A stretch of DNA of 64,000 bases from Saprospiraceae bacterium (GTDB lineage Bacteria; Bacteroidota; Bacteroidia; Chitinophagales; Saprospiraceae). The notes under the pieces are model-generated. The model did no database searches and had not been told where the DNA came from. It saw only the letters and a program-made list of their open reading frames with translations. Where the stretch lies: contig JANQLV010000025.1 in the NCBI GenBank assembly GCA_028280415.1, positions 1-64,000 on the forward strand. Reading direction: 5' to 3'. Below, piece after piece: positions 43,525 through 52,588 of the stretch (positions are counted from its first letter, which is position 1; every line of letters starts with the position of its first letter). Both the position numbers and the translations under genes were made by a program.

Positions 43525-44990
43525 TTATTGTTTTTATTAGAAATCCATTGAATTAGCTCGCCGAGCCCGGCGGGCTGCTGCGTATTGTTTTCTTGCTTAA
43601 AAGTAAGTAAAGTGATATAAAAATCCGCATTCAATTGATTGCTTTCTTTCAATGAGGTACAATCCAGAAATGCTTTTAAATAATCAAAAATCAATCCCTC
43701 GAACCGGGATAAATCTCCCCACCTTTTCAATTTTCGACGTACAGAGGATTGTAAATTGTAGACCAAATCCGTATTGCCCAGTTCCAGATGATAAACCAAT
43801 TGCAAAATATTGGCAAAGCGCTGGATATCCTTGCGATGCTCATTTTTAGTATCGTTTAATATTTTATTGAGCCAGGTCAGTGCCTTCTCAAAATCTCTGT
43901 TAAAGAAAAACAGGAGGGAAATATTATAATTGAAAGCGGTGATCCGGGCCCGGTTGATTTTGTATTCATATTTCTCCAAACCCTTTTCTATGGATTGAAT
44001 GGTTTCATCAATATTTTTATAAGTTTCAGTATTCAAACGATAAAGTAATTCGTAAAAAACGGCATTTTGGAAAGTTTCTACTTCTTCTTTAAAACCAGTA
44101 CTCGGAATTGATTTCAGTTCCTCCAGATAGACCGGAAATTCATCATATTTTCCCAGAATATGGCAACTGGAAAGATAATTGGCTAAATAGATTTTATAAA
44201 CTCGCGGACGCTCCCGAATCATATACCTGTATTCATTCCAAACGGAAATGGCCTTTTTTAAATGTTCATTATAAAGCAGCTGATTTCCGTCGATTCTGTA
44301 TTCCAATGCTTTTAAATAATAATGAATATAACAAGTTGTAAAAGAGTTTTTATAGCGATCAACAGATTCCAATAACCGAACCTGACTTGTTTTTTCTTTG
44401 AGAAGGTTTAGATTATTATGAAACTTTCGATAATTAAAAGTCATAAAGTAATAGTTATCCAAAGCCTCGTACTCTTCTTCCAGTAATCTGAAATGCCTGG
44501 CAATCTCTTCCGTAATTTCTTCCAATCGCTCTTTTGTCTTTTTCGTTTCCCATTCAGCAACAAAACTTAGTTCCTTTCGGCAAGCTCTGACAACGGAAAG
44601 GTGATCGTGATATTTGATGGCAATCTTTTTGGTCTTTTGCAAGCGCTCCCAAAGCTGCTGATTGAGGCCACGGCGTTCCAGTATATCAATTTCGATCCAT
44701 AAATTAGCCAATTGAATTTTGACATTTTTTTCGGCCTCGTAGATTCGCAAACTTTTCAGGATGAGGTTGTACAGATAGTTTTTAGTAACGTGTATATTTT
44801 TTACAAAATCCGCTTTCATAAAATGATCAAGAATTACTTGCTCATCATACCGCTTCAAACCATCCATAAAATCAAATAACTTTAAATAATTTTTTTCTCC
44901 CTGTTGTAAAGTGCAGAATAATTTAAAATAACGTTTTTCATTTTTAGATAAAGATTTTATCAAATCAAATAAATGACTGGAAGTAGACAT
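43521..44990 (-). CDS. uncharacterised helical protein, paralogue 2 of 3
   Basis: 489 residues, soluble and helix-rich. It shares the N-terminal design of the proteins at 2546-3946 and 47789-49222: LFDLIKSLSKNEKRYFKLFC, then VILDHFMKADFVKNIHVTKN and YLYNLILKSLRIYEAEK. The C-terminal half has TPR-like stretches (FNYNISLLFFFNRDFEKALT). No catalytic motif is visible. Its stop overlaps the start of the Dabb lipoprotein gene, and the Nramp-like gene follows, so these three are one operon. It is divergent from the deiminase-like gene. Confidence 0.8.
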   Translation of the reverse strand: MSTSSHLFDLIKSLSKNEKRYFKLFCTLQQGEKNYLKLFDFMDGLKRYDEQVILDHFMKADFVKNIHVTKNYLYNLILKSLRIYEAEKNVKIQLANLWIEIDILERRGLNQQLWERLQKTKKIAIKYHDHLSVVRACRKELSFVAEWETKKTKERLEEITEEIARHFRLLEEEYEALDNYYFMTFNYRKFHNNLNLLKEKTSQVRLLESVDRYKNSFTTCYIHYYLKALEYRIDGNQLLYNEHLKKAISVWNEYRYMIRERPRVYKIYLANYLSSCHILGKYDEFPVYLEELKSIPSTGFKEEVETFQNAVFYELLYRLNTETYKNIDETIQSIEKGLEKYEYKINRARITAFNYNISLLFFFNRDFEKALTWLNKILNDTKNEHRKDIQRFANILQLVYHLELGNTDLVYNLQSSVRRKLKRWGDLSRFEGLIFDYLKAFLDCTSLKESNQLNADFYITLLTFKQENNTQQPAGLGELIQWISNKNNK

Positions 44991-45094
44991 AGGATTTTAT
45001 CAGCTAGTTTTCGTATAATACTGATTATCAGTTAGTTTTTCATCAGATTAAAAATAAAATCAGCATTGGGAAGCTAAAATTATGATTTTTTGGT

Positions 45095-45126
45095 TTTGCA
45101 ATAGCTAAGGACATTGACCATCTTTG
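45095..45126 (+). promoter_or_regulatory. candidate promoter of the deiminase-like gene
   Basis: TTTG (45095-45098), 20 bases, then CATCTTTG (45119-45126), one base off the TAnnTTTG consensus. Leader about 28 bases. Confidence 0.45.
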
Positions 45127-45160
45127 AATTGTAATTATTAAACTACTCAAAAATCCGGAA

Positions 45161-46729
45161 ATGAATAAACAAAAGCAGATTGATTTTTTAAAAAAGGTAT
45201 TCGAACTACCGGCAAGCATGACTGATAAAATCAGAGAGCTTCCGGACAGGGTTACGGAAACGGAAAAGATCGCTGAATCCAAATACGAACTTTTCTGTGA
45301 CTGGAGCGGAAAAATAACAGAAGCCAAAATACCTGATGATCATGATCTGTTTTTCAATAAAAAACAATTGCCAACTGATTACCGGCTGGTTTCTAACGCA
45401 GAAGGGAAGATCAGTAAAATCCTGATGACTTATCCGAGCTACGAAAGAGGCCAAACCATGTATAAAGATTATCTGTCAGATTTATTAAAAGCACTTCCTG
45501 ATACAGATTTCTATATTTTCAGTGAGGCCATTAAAAATGAAAAAGACATCTCTGTTAAGACCCTGGACCTCAACAAGCCTTTGGATTTGATGGCTTTTGA
45601 TCTTTATTTCCTCAAAGTCAATGCTCCTAATCCCAAAAGGAAAATCCATTTTCTACATGCCAATTATCTGGCTAATATAAGTTTTTGGGTGGAAGATCCC
45701 TTTGTGATTCGGAGTATAAAAGATAAGTCCGGTAATACCCAATCAATTTATTTAGTCGAGCCCTATCATTTTATGAGGGCAGGAGATGAAGAGATTGCTG
45801 ATATCATTGACAAATTACCTGAATATGATAATGTCAAGTTAAATCAAATTCGCGCAGGATTGTATTTTCAGGGAGGCAATATGCTGGTAGGTGATAAGTT
45901 CGTTTTCCTGGGCAAGGATTATGTACATTGTACCAGCAATTATCTAAAAATATGTCGTCCTGACTGGAATAAAGATCAGTATTTGTGCAACAGCACTCAA
46001 AAAGATGCTACTGAAATAGAATACCTCTATCAGTATGCGCTGGATTGTGAGAGACAGGCCATCATTCTTGGCAGCGAGGAAATGTATAAACCATCCCTTA
46101 ATCATATTGAAATCGACAATGCACTCCACGTATTTCATTATGGTAGTGGCAGGTTTCAGCCTTTTTATCATATTGATCTTTTCATTACACTGGTTGGCCG
46201 ATTGACTGATGATGGCCCTTATCATATTTTGGTCGCTCAACCTTATAATGTTTCCGACAGGAGTTATCCCGCTCTCAATAAAGTTTATTTCGATCCATTA
46301 CGGGATAGATTGGATGAGATTGCGATACAAATAGAAAATATAGTTCTAAACGGAAAGGCAAACTACTTCAAAGTCGTCAGGAACCCTCTGCCAGTTACCA
46401 GAATTCGCAATACGGATAATGATTATCTCTGGCGTCCATTGAGCTATAACAACTGTCTCGTTGAAAATACAAAAGATAAAAAAGTAGTCTACATGCCTAC
46501 TTACGGTACCGGGCTAAAAAAAGAACTGGACGAAGGAATAACCAATATAAAATGGCTCGAACCTTTCGATGAATGGATGGCCTGGATATGGGAAGAGCAA
46601 TTATGTTTTAAGGTCAAACGCTTAAGAAATTATATGCCGCTGATGGTGAATGGCGGAGCAGTAAACTGTATTACCAAATTTTTGGAAAGGCAAAACGATC
46701 AAGCTCCCTCAGAAAAACTTCCAACCTGA
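45161..46729 (+). CDS. guanidine-group-modifying (PAD/agmatine deiminase-like) hydrolase
   Basis: 522 residues, no signal peptide. The catalytic layout of the superfamily can be followed: substrate-contact FWVEDPF (D179), QGGN (238-240), HID (337-339), SYNNCLVEN (428-436) and the nucleophile in NGGAVNCIT (C503). In agmatine deiminase and peptidylarginine deiminase the residue before GG is usually acidic; here it is Gln237. The N-terminal 80 residues have no match I recognise. It may hydrolyse arginine, agmatine or a protein-bound arginine, or transfer an amidino group. An unknown protein gene follows 27 bases downstream. Confidence 0.72.
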   Translation: MNKQKQIDFLKKVFELPASMTDKIRELPDRVTETEKIAESKYELFCDWSGKITEAKIPDDHDLFFNKKQLPTDYRLVSNAEGKISKILMTYPSYERGQTMYKDYLSDLLKALPDTDFYIFSEAIKNEKDISVKTLDLNKPLDLMAFDLYFLKVNAPNPKRKIHFLHANYLANISFWVEDPFVIRSIKDKSGNTQSIYLVEPYHFMRAGDEEIADIIDKLPEYDNVKLNQIRAGLYFQGGNMLVGDKFVFLGKDYVHCTSNYLKICRPDWNKDQYLCNSTQKDATEIEYLYQYALDCERQAIILGSEEMYKPSLNHIEIDNALHVFHYGSGRFQPFYHIDLFITLVGRLTDDGPYHILVAQPYNVSDRSYPALNKVYFDPLRDRLDEIAIQIENIVLNGKANYFKVVRNPLPVTRIRNTDNDYLWRPLSYNNCLVENTKDKKVVYMPTYGTGLKKELDEGITNIKWLEPFDEWMAWIWEEQLCFKVKRLRNYMPLMVNGGAVNCITKFLERQNDQAPSEKLPT

Positions 46730-46756
46730 ATTTTACTAACCCTTCAATACTTTATT

Positions 46757-47293
46757 ATGAATAAAATAGAATATTATTACGAACTAAATGATCCCGGAGA
46801 TGTCAAATTTACAGTTACCACAAAAAGAATACTAGTAGCTGGCGGTGGTAGACCTATCCAAAAAATAGTCAATGGTAACACCCAGGCCTATACCAGCGCT
46901 ATCCCTCACAATTATGGAACAAATTATTGTCAGCTCGAATCCCGCTTAATTTCAGTAGGTAGTACAAGACGTACCTTCATACTTACCGAAATGGATCAGG
47001 CAGCATTTAATGCTTTAGGATTACAAAGTAAAACGACTATTGAATTTGGAAGTGATATCGCGCTTAGCGAAATAAAAATGAATCTGACAAATATCACCTC
47101 CGACTTGAGTGGTACAAGGCCAAGACCAGAAGGTGCTTATCTTTTTTACATAGGTACTTCCGATGATCGGATATTCCTCGATGGTACTTATAATCGTTCG
47201 GATTTCGAAGTCGATAATACGACTGGTCCGGTAATGATTGCTCCGGATTCCGGAAATTTCAAGAAGTTCGTAGTCTACTTCAATAATTCCTAG
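46757..47293 (+). CDS. unknown beta-rich protein, partner of the deiminase-like gene
   Basis: 178 residues, soluble, predicted beta-rich, no signal peptide. It matches nothing I recognise. Features: an early KRILVAGGGRPIQKIV stretch, a FILTEMDQAAFNALGL segment, and RPRPEGAYLFYIGTSDDRIF. It starts 27 bases after the deiminase-like gene and almost certainly shares its transcript. It could be a substrate, inhibitor or accessory subunit; there is no evidence to choose. Confidence 0.65.
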   Translation: MNKIEYYYELNDPGDVKFTVTTKRILVAGGGRPIQKIVNGNTQAYTSAIPHNYGTNYCQLESRLISVGSTRRTFILTEMDQAAFNALGLQSKTTIEFGSDIALSEIKMNLTNITSDLSGTRPRPEGAYLFYIGTSDDRIFLDGTYNRSDFEVDNTTGPVMIAPDSGNFKKFVVYFNNS

Positions 47294-47735
47294 AACTTGT
47301 TCAAACTTTATCTGCGATGTCGAAGAAGCCGTATTTTTTGTTCAATCAAGAATTTTTTATTTCGGAATAGCCTTAGAGTTATTGCAGAAGAAAAATTACA
47401 GACTAAGCGGAAAAAACATTTTCACAGACTAGTCAAATGATTTTCTGATAGCTTCTCAAATCGAAAAATTATTACCAGAGCGCCGAAAAGCACATCTAAG
47501 TAAGCGCTCTATTTCTTTCAAAATTTAATCATCACCCCACTCTACCAGGCGCGCATGGTACGGGGATACTCTATCCGGTTGGCAGCTTCCAACCAGGCTG
47601 GAATCCTATTCATTCATCCGTTCGAATGCTTCTGCGGAAGCTTACGAGCACAAACTCTTGCGCTATGGTAGATATAATAGCTTTACTACTCGGAATCATA
47701 ATCGAAGAAGATTTCATCGGTTAATTTATTGGATA
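47294..47735. other. region without a recognised gene between convergent genes
   Basis: About 440 bases. A hairpin with 7-bp arms AGAGCGC / GCGCTCT lies at 47477-47510. The part 47530-47680 is less AT-rich and opens short frames in several directions, perhaps a decayed gene, but I cannot name it. Confidence 0.35.
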
Positions 47736-47791
47736 TGAGGTCTCAGGTTTTAAATGTAGGATACAAAGTCATCCACAAACCTGAAGCCTCA
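47736..47791. terminator. long hairpin between convergent genes
   Basis: TGAGGTCTCAGGTTT (47736-47750) pairs with AAACCTGAAGCCTCA (47777-47791), one mismatch, 26-base loop, then TTTT on the plus strand. The right arm includes the stop codon of the minus-strand gene. It may end plus-strand transcription. Confidence 0.6.
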
Positions 47792-49222
47792 TTTTAATTG
47801 TTCGACCTTTTGTAAAAGCCATTCCCGGGCACGAATATCTCCATCTGATAACAATGCTTTTTCCATCCCCTCCATTTTCACAGCCGAAAAATCCGGATGA
47901 CTGGCCAGTTTGTACAGCTTCCGGACAAATTGTACAAATCGTTTAATTGATTGTAAACGTTTTCTGGAAAAATTTTGATCCCGGCTGATTTGCTTTTCAA
48001 AAGCCAGACTAAAATCAATCAACTGATAATCCTTATTTTTGTTTTCCACAAAATGATCAAAACGCATCTGGATCAGCAATACCTTGGCACGAATAGAAAA
48101 AGAATTGAGCCCGCTCCGCCATTGGGATAATTTAATTTCAAGTGCTTTCCAATCTTCAGGGCGCCGAATGTGATAAGCGAAATAAGCATCCGCCCAGTTC
48201 AAGGCATCTTCCTGTTCGTTTTCCTGTAAATAAATCGCATATTGTTTTTTAAAATACTCCGCAAATTCAACATCTTTCAGATTATAGGCAATGGTTACGA
48301 TATTGGCAAAAGTGGTCGCAGTCATCCGGGAATTGTGAATGAGCAGATTATTCTCCAATCCGAGTTTATACAAATCAAGTGCTTGTTTTAAACTTTGATG
48401 CTTGCCCTTCACCCACATCCTGGCCGCTTCATTGATCAATAGCAAGAGGATAATTTTTCGATCTTCAAAATCAATCCTTGGAAGCTTTCGAATAAACCTC
48501 GCTTTTCTGGATTGAAAGCTTTGCTTTTCATCAAAGAATTCCAGATAAATTTCAACTGCTTCGGGCAGCTCCATACCATTGAAATATTCAATAAATGCTT
48601 CATGTTTTATTTCCTCACCGGCGGTTCTTATAATGCGGTAACGCTCTTGCTGTTCCGATAAAAAACGCACTTTCTCCAGCGCATAATATTTATCCAGATA
48701 GTTCACTGCTGCATTAAAATAATCCGAGTTGACCTTTTGTTTTTCCAATGCGCTGATATTGCGGTAGATTTTTTTATTCAGCAAATTCAACCAGTAATAA
48801 TCTTCACTACTTAATACTGCTTTCCGTTTTTTCTCGTTGATCAGTGCATCTGTTTTTTTAAAAAACCAATCTTTTTGTTGTCGCTCCAGATATTCTTCGG
48901 CTAAAAAAAATTGAGCAATCGATTGCTCTTTGCGAAGCCTTTGATGTTTAAGGAAATCTTCAATTTGCAAAGATAATTCCGACAACTGATTGTTGATCAG
49001 AGAAGCATTATAAGAATTTCCGGGATAGAGCTTTTTAAAAATGATTTCCTTGCTTAGCAACTGTTTTCTCAGAGTGGCTTTTCGTAGAATTTTCAAAAGC
49101 AGGATTAGTTTTCGATTAACATTGCACCAGGGGGAACGCAACCATTTTTCAAAATCATCCAGCTCTTTTTCATCGAGCAGCCGAAACAGTCGATACAATT
49201 TACTTTTTTGAAAAGCATTCAT
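47789..49222 (-). CDS. uncharacterised helical protein, paralogue 3 of 3
   Basis: 477 residues, soluble, helical. N-terminal signature LYRLFRLLDEKELDDFEKWL, RSPWCN, then EIIFKKLYPGNSYNASLINN and QLSELSLQIEDFLKHQRL, the same architecture as the proteins at 2546-3946 and 43521-44990. The C-terminus (EKALLSDGDIRAREWLLQKV) also resembles that of paralogue 1 (NTELLTDRKWLLEII). It stands alone, with the LpxR-type operon divergent 204 bases away. The function is unknown. Confidence 0.8.
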   Translation of the reverse strand: MNAFQKSKLYRLFRLLDEKELDDFEKWLRSPWCNVNRKLILLLKILRKATLRKQLLSKEIIFKKLYPGNSYNASLINNQLSELSLQIEDFLKHQRLRKEQSIAQFFLAEEYLERQQKDWFFKKTDALINEKKRKAVLSSEDYYWLNLLNKKIYRNISALEKQKVNSDYFNAAVNYLDKYYALEKVRFLSEQQERYRIIRTAGEEIKHEAFIEYFNGMELPEAVEIYLEFFDEKQSFQSRKARFIRKLPRIDFEDRKIILLLLINEAARMWVKGKHQSLKQALDLYKLGLENNLLIHNSRMTATTFANIVTIAYNLKDVEFAEYFKKQYAIYLQENEQEDALNWADAYFAYHIRRPEDWKALEIKLSQWRSGLNSFSIRAKVLLIQMRFDHFVENKNKDYQLIDFSLAFEKQISRDQNFSRKRLQSIKRFVQFVRKLYKLASHPDFSAVKMEGMEKALLSDGDIRAREWLLQKVEQLK

Positions 49223-49426
49223 TTTTTCATGACAATTTTTTGTATAAAAAGCTGATAATCAATTTTTTCAACCTAAAATATAAAATTAATCAAGTGATTA
49301 CAATATTATTTTGTCTTTTATGAACGGAATCCAAAATTTTAGTTTTGAAAACATAACAAAAGCGATCATCTCTAACCCTTCACAAGACTCATAAAACTAC
49401 TCCATAAAACAAAACCATACTTTAGG

Positions 49427-50434
49427 ATGAAAAAAATTTCGGCTTTACTAACTCTTGCTTTTTTAGCATTTACACTCTTTGGGCAACCCATCGAAGAGGT
49501 AGAAAGGAAGATTATCGAACTAGAGAAAAACAATAAAAAACTGAATGAGGAAAACAAAGATTTTCAAAAACAGATCGAAGATTTAAAAAAGAAAAAAAAC
49601 AGGCAGGAAGAGTTCAAAGTTTCTATCGGCGCAAGCTTTGATTTTAATCAGGGAATCTCAGCTACCGATTTGTACTATGACCTTTCTTTTCAGGATTATC
49701 ACATCTGGCGAACGGATATTGAAAAAAAAGAAAACAGAAGATGGGGGCTTGATTTTAAACTCTACCAGTCCTTGTTATTTTCAACACCGGCGGATTCAAA
49801 TAACATTTCTTCTTTCTCTAATGTAAAAATGCAGAACCTGCCACCCGACTCTCTTTTAATAGGGGATTTTAGTTTTGACCGGGTTGAAAAAAGAAAGTAT
49901 ACAGATTTTGGATTAATCATACGACCAACCTTCAGGTTTAAATCGAGTAAAACCTTTTTTGCTTTTGCACATACCGAAGTACTCTTTCGAAGAACAAACG
50001 AAGAGGTACAATTTAAAAATATTGATACCCTGGCGACCCGAAAGGTTCATAAGGATAGTCCGCTAAGTTTTAAGAGTGGACTTCCCGGCAATCGAAATGA
50101 AAGTTACACAGATGCATTTTTATTTTTTGGGCTCGGTATTAATGCCAATATCAATGTCATCGATTCGGTTTATTTCAGGATCAAGCCAAGTATGGGAATA
50201 AGCAGTGTGATCAAGGATTCCAGAATTAGTAATGCCGCGGTCGGAAAAATCCGGGCCTATTACTTTATTGATATAGAAATCATTGAGCGAAAATCAGGCG
50301 TAAAACTGGGGATCTATGTTCGGGATAATCACCTTACCAGCAATCAGGGATTACTCGACGAACCTCGTTTTGCCCTGTTCCTGTCCAAGCAATTTTCCCT
50401 GAACAAGCTCGCCGATTTTTTAAATTCCAATTAA
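49427..50434 (+). CDS. exported coiled-coil and beta-rich protein
   Basis: 335 residues. Signal peptide (1-20, ending LFGQ). A coiled coil (about 22-62: EVERKIIELEKNNKKLNEEN) is followed by a beta-rich region with alternating hydrophobic residues that could be an outer-membrane beta barrel, ending in a basic/aromatic strand region (RFALFLSKQFSLNKLADFL). I do not recognise a family. It is the first gene of a four-gene unit with the LpxR-like, astacin-like and repeat metalloprotease genes (gaps of about 12 to 24, overlap, and 19 bases). Confidence 0.65.
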   Translation: MKKISALLTLAFLAFTLFGQPIEEVERKIIELEKNNKKLNEENKDFQKQIEDLKKKKNRQEEFKVSIGASFDFNQGISATDLYYDLSFQDYHIWRTDIEKKENRRWGLDFKLYQSLLFSTPADSNNISSFSNVKMQNLPPDSLLIGDFSFDRVEKRKYTDFGLIIRPTFRFKSSKTFFAFAHTEVLFRRTNEEVQFKNIDTLATRKVHKDSPLSFKSGLPGNRNESYTDAFLFFGLGINANINVIDSVYFRIKPSMGISSVIKDSRISNAAVGKIRAYYFIDIEIIERKSGVKLGIYVRDNHLTSNQGLLDEPRFALFLSKQFSLNKLADFLNSN

Positions 50435-50458
50435 TTAAGTCATTTAATGTTTAATAAA

Positions 50459-51571
50459 ATGAAAAAATCTAGTATACTGATTATCCTATTTATTTTCGGG
50501 ATCAATTTTTTATCCGCTCAGCCTCCCGGAGATAAAAAGCTGATCAGAGGATACAATTTTCAAATTGAAAATGATCTTCTTCCGGGACTGGTCGGATTGA
50601 AGAACAGAGATAAGGATTACTCCGGTGGATTCAAATTTGAATTGTATACCGATTACTTAAATTATGGGACGATCCCATTTATTAAAAATTTGGGAGAGCG
50701 ACGTGGAAATGGTACCGAGTATTTAAACTTCAATTCGATCTATGCCCAGGGTATGGGGTTCACCCCTGATCGGGATGCCTTTGGTACAAGCCAAATTGTA
50801 AATGATCAAAGGCCCTATGCTTCTGTACTTGGTTTTGGAAAAAGAAGAATTGCCTATTTCGACTCTGCACAATTGTCTATTGAGACCGATTTATTCATAG
50901 GGAAAGTAGGCTTAAAAGGTCCGGGAAATGTGCAAAACTTTATCCACGAATATATTAGCGATAGTGATCCCGTATTGGGCTGGTCCAATCAAATCGGAAA
51001 CGGAGGCAGATGGGTCTACAGCTATCGCTTAAGAGCTAATTTGAATCTAAGTCAATACTTTATAGATAGCAGTTCTGTTTATTTCTATGCTGAGCCCCAT
51101 GTAACGATAGGGAATTTATTCAGAAATGCCGGGATAGGTTTTTCTTTAAGTGATCGCTCTCCATTATCCAAAGGTTTGATCACCGCCATGGGAAGTAATA
51201 ATATTGAAATGCTCGAAGACAATGGCGGGCTCGATTATGATGGTTGCTTCTGGTGTCATTTCAATTGGGAACTGTACGCAAAGTATCAATACGTAGGACA
51301 TAATACTCTTTTGATGGGCCTGCCTTTTCAGGACAACAGTGTTTATACCATCAGCGATGAAGATATCGAAAGAAATGTCTTTGATTTTGGTGCCAAAATA
51401 CTCTTCAACTATTTCCCGGAATCCAGCAATATCAGATCAAAGAGTATGCACAGTACCTTTTTCATTGAGTTTATTTACCGGACCAAAGAGTTCTCCTTTC
51501 ATGAACCCCATATGTACGGAAATTTAGGCGTAACGGTTTTCTTTCTCGGAGACGGACATTTTTTACAATAA
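50459..51571 (+). CDS. LpxR-like lipid A deacylase (DUF2219)
   Basis: 370 residues from the ATG at 50459, which gives a clean signal peptide; 50447 is the other possible start. LpxR hallmarks: FQIENDLL near the N-terminus, DKDYSGGFKFELYTDY, NDQRPYASVLGFG (compare DRPYAG), GLKGPGNVQNFIHEYI and GWSNQIGNGGRW, and a barrel-like C-terminus. In known LpxR an Asn-Asp pair, a Ser and a His of an FIHE-like segment act in removing the 3'-acyloxyacyl chain of lipid A in the outer membrane. Deacylase activity here is inferred from family membership. The stop overlaps the next start. Confidence 0.82.
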   Translation: MKKSSILIILFIFGINFLSAQPPGDKKLIRGYNFQIENDLLPGLVGLKNRDKDYSGGFKFELYTDYLNYGTIPFIKNLGERRGNGTEYLNFNSIYAQGMGFTPDRDAFGTSQIVNDQRPYASVLGFGKRRIAYFDSAQLSIETDLFIGKVGLKGPGNVQNFIHEYISDSDPVLGWSNQIGNGGRWVYSYRLRANLNLSQYFIDSSSVYFYAEPHVTIGNLFRNAGIGFSLSDRSPLSKGLITAMGSNNIEMLEDNGGLDYDGCFWCHFNWELYAKYQYVGHNTLLMGLPFQDNSVYTISDEDIERNVFDFGAKILFNYFPESSNIRSKSMHSTFFIEFIYRTKEFSFHEPHMYGNLGVTVFFLGDGHFLQ

Positions 51572-52569
51572 TGAAAAAAAATATACTCATCGGATTGTAT
51601 TGTCTTATTTTGATTGCCTGTGCATCAGATCAAAAAGACAGTAGGCAAGACACTTCCAACGAATTTGCACCAATCATCATTCAAACAGAAAGGGACACCA
51701 CAGTCCCTTCTATACCGTTCGAAAATTATAAAGGACTGGATAATAAAAACAATGTAAATAAATACGGTTTTGTTTCTTTCGAAGAATTTAAGGCCTCCTT
51801 TAGCAGTCTGATTATTAATAATGAAATGTTTTATCTGGCAGAAGGAGATCTTTTCCTAACCGAAGAGGATTTAACGAATCATTATTACAGGCTAATTGAT
51901 GAATTTCATTTCCCCGCAATGTTTAAAAAACCTTCTATTGTAATATACCATAGAAAAAGAGGCGATGTCAAAATTTCCGATCCTTTAAATATCAATTTTG
52001 CTATTGTAAAAGAATCATTCAATGATCGGGAATATCTGCAAATTCAATCTTCTGTCAAGCAGGCTATTAGCGATTGGGAGAAGGTATGTAATGTCGATTT
52101 CCATTATAGGGAAGAGCTGGATACAAAAGTCAGACTGGATATCACTCCCAGGGAATTATCATTTATCATTCAAAAACCGGATTACAATTTCAAAGCAATT
52201 GCCAAAGCACCTTTCCCGAATCACAAAAGAAAGATAAGGCAATTATTAATTAGTTCGGATTTTTTTAATAATCCTCATTATTCCATGGACGGTATCATAA
52301 GGCATGAGCTGGGACATGTCTTGGGTTTTTTGCACGAGCATTCAAGAGATGAAGCATCAACTGATTGCCCTTTAAGTGTTTACCGAACGTACCGGGAATT
52401 ATCAATATATGATCCAATCTCTGTAATGCATTTCTTTTGCAAAGACGGTACTGGTACAAGAGAGCTGGAAATCTCCCGGAGGGATAGTATCGGTGCCAGG
52501 TGTGTTTACCCTTTTGTTGGGGACAACAACAATTGCAGTAAAAATTTAATCGATTATGAAGTCGATTAA
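51571..52569 (+). CDS. astacin-like metzincin lipoprotein
   Basis: 332 residues. Lipoprotein signal ending in LIAC (Cys17). The catalytic motif HELGHVLGFLHEHSR is at 245-259, giving zinc ligands H245, H249 and H255 and catalytic E246, as in astacins (HExxHxxGFxHE). SVMHF (M286) is the Met-turn. A mature-enzyme-sized C-terminal half follows a pro-like N-terminal half (LYFLTEEDL region). A zinc endopeptidase at the outer membrane is inferred. The start overlaps the stop of the LpxR-like gene (TAATG). The 3' end contains a 23-bp sequence repeated after the next gene. Confidence 0.82.
   Translation: MKKNILIGLYCLILIACASDQKDSRQDTSNEFAPIIIQTERDTTVPSIPFENYKGLDNKNNVNKYGFVSFEEFKASFSSLIINNEMFYLAEGDLFLTEEDLTNHYYRLIDEFHFPAMFKKPSIVIYHRKRGDVKISDPLNINFAIVKESFNDREYLQIQSSVKQAISDWEKVCNVDFHYREELDTKVRLDITPRELSFIIQKPDYNFKAIAKAPFPNHKRKIRQLLISSDFFNNPHYSMDGIIRHELGHVLGFLHEHSRDEASTDCPLSVYRTYRELSIYDPISVMHFFCKDGTGTRELEISRRDSIGARCVYPFVGDNNNCSKNLIDYEVD
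52547..52569. repeat. 23-bp direct repeat, left copy
   Basis: This copy forms the last codons (IDYEVD and stop) of the astacin-like gene. An identical 23-mer starts at 54721, bracketing the metalloprotease gene. Confidence 0.8.
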
Positions 52570-52588
52570 TCATTAAAAAATAAGCTTC

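Noticed and set aside
47530-47680. Short minus-strand frame (ASAEAFERMNE..., RVSPYHARLVEWGDD) as a decayed gene
   Set aside because: Only short stretches look coding and no family was recognised; left as unexplained DNA.
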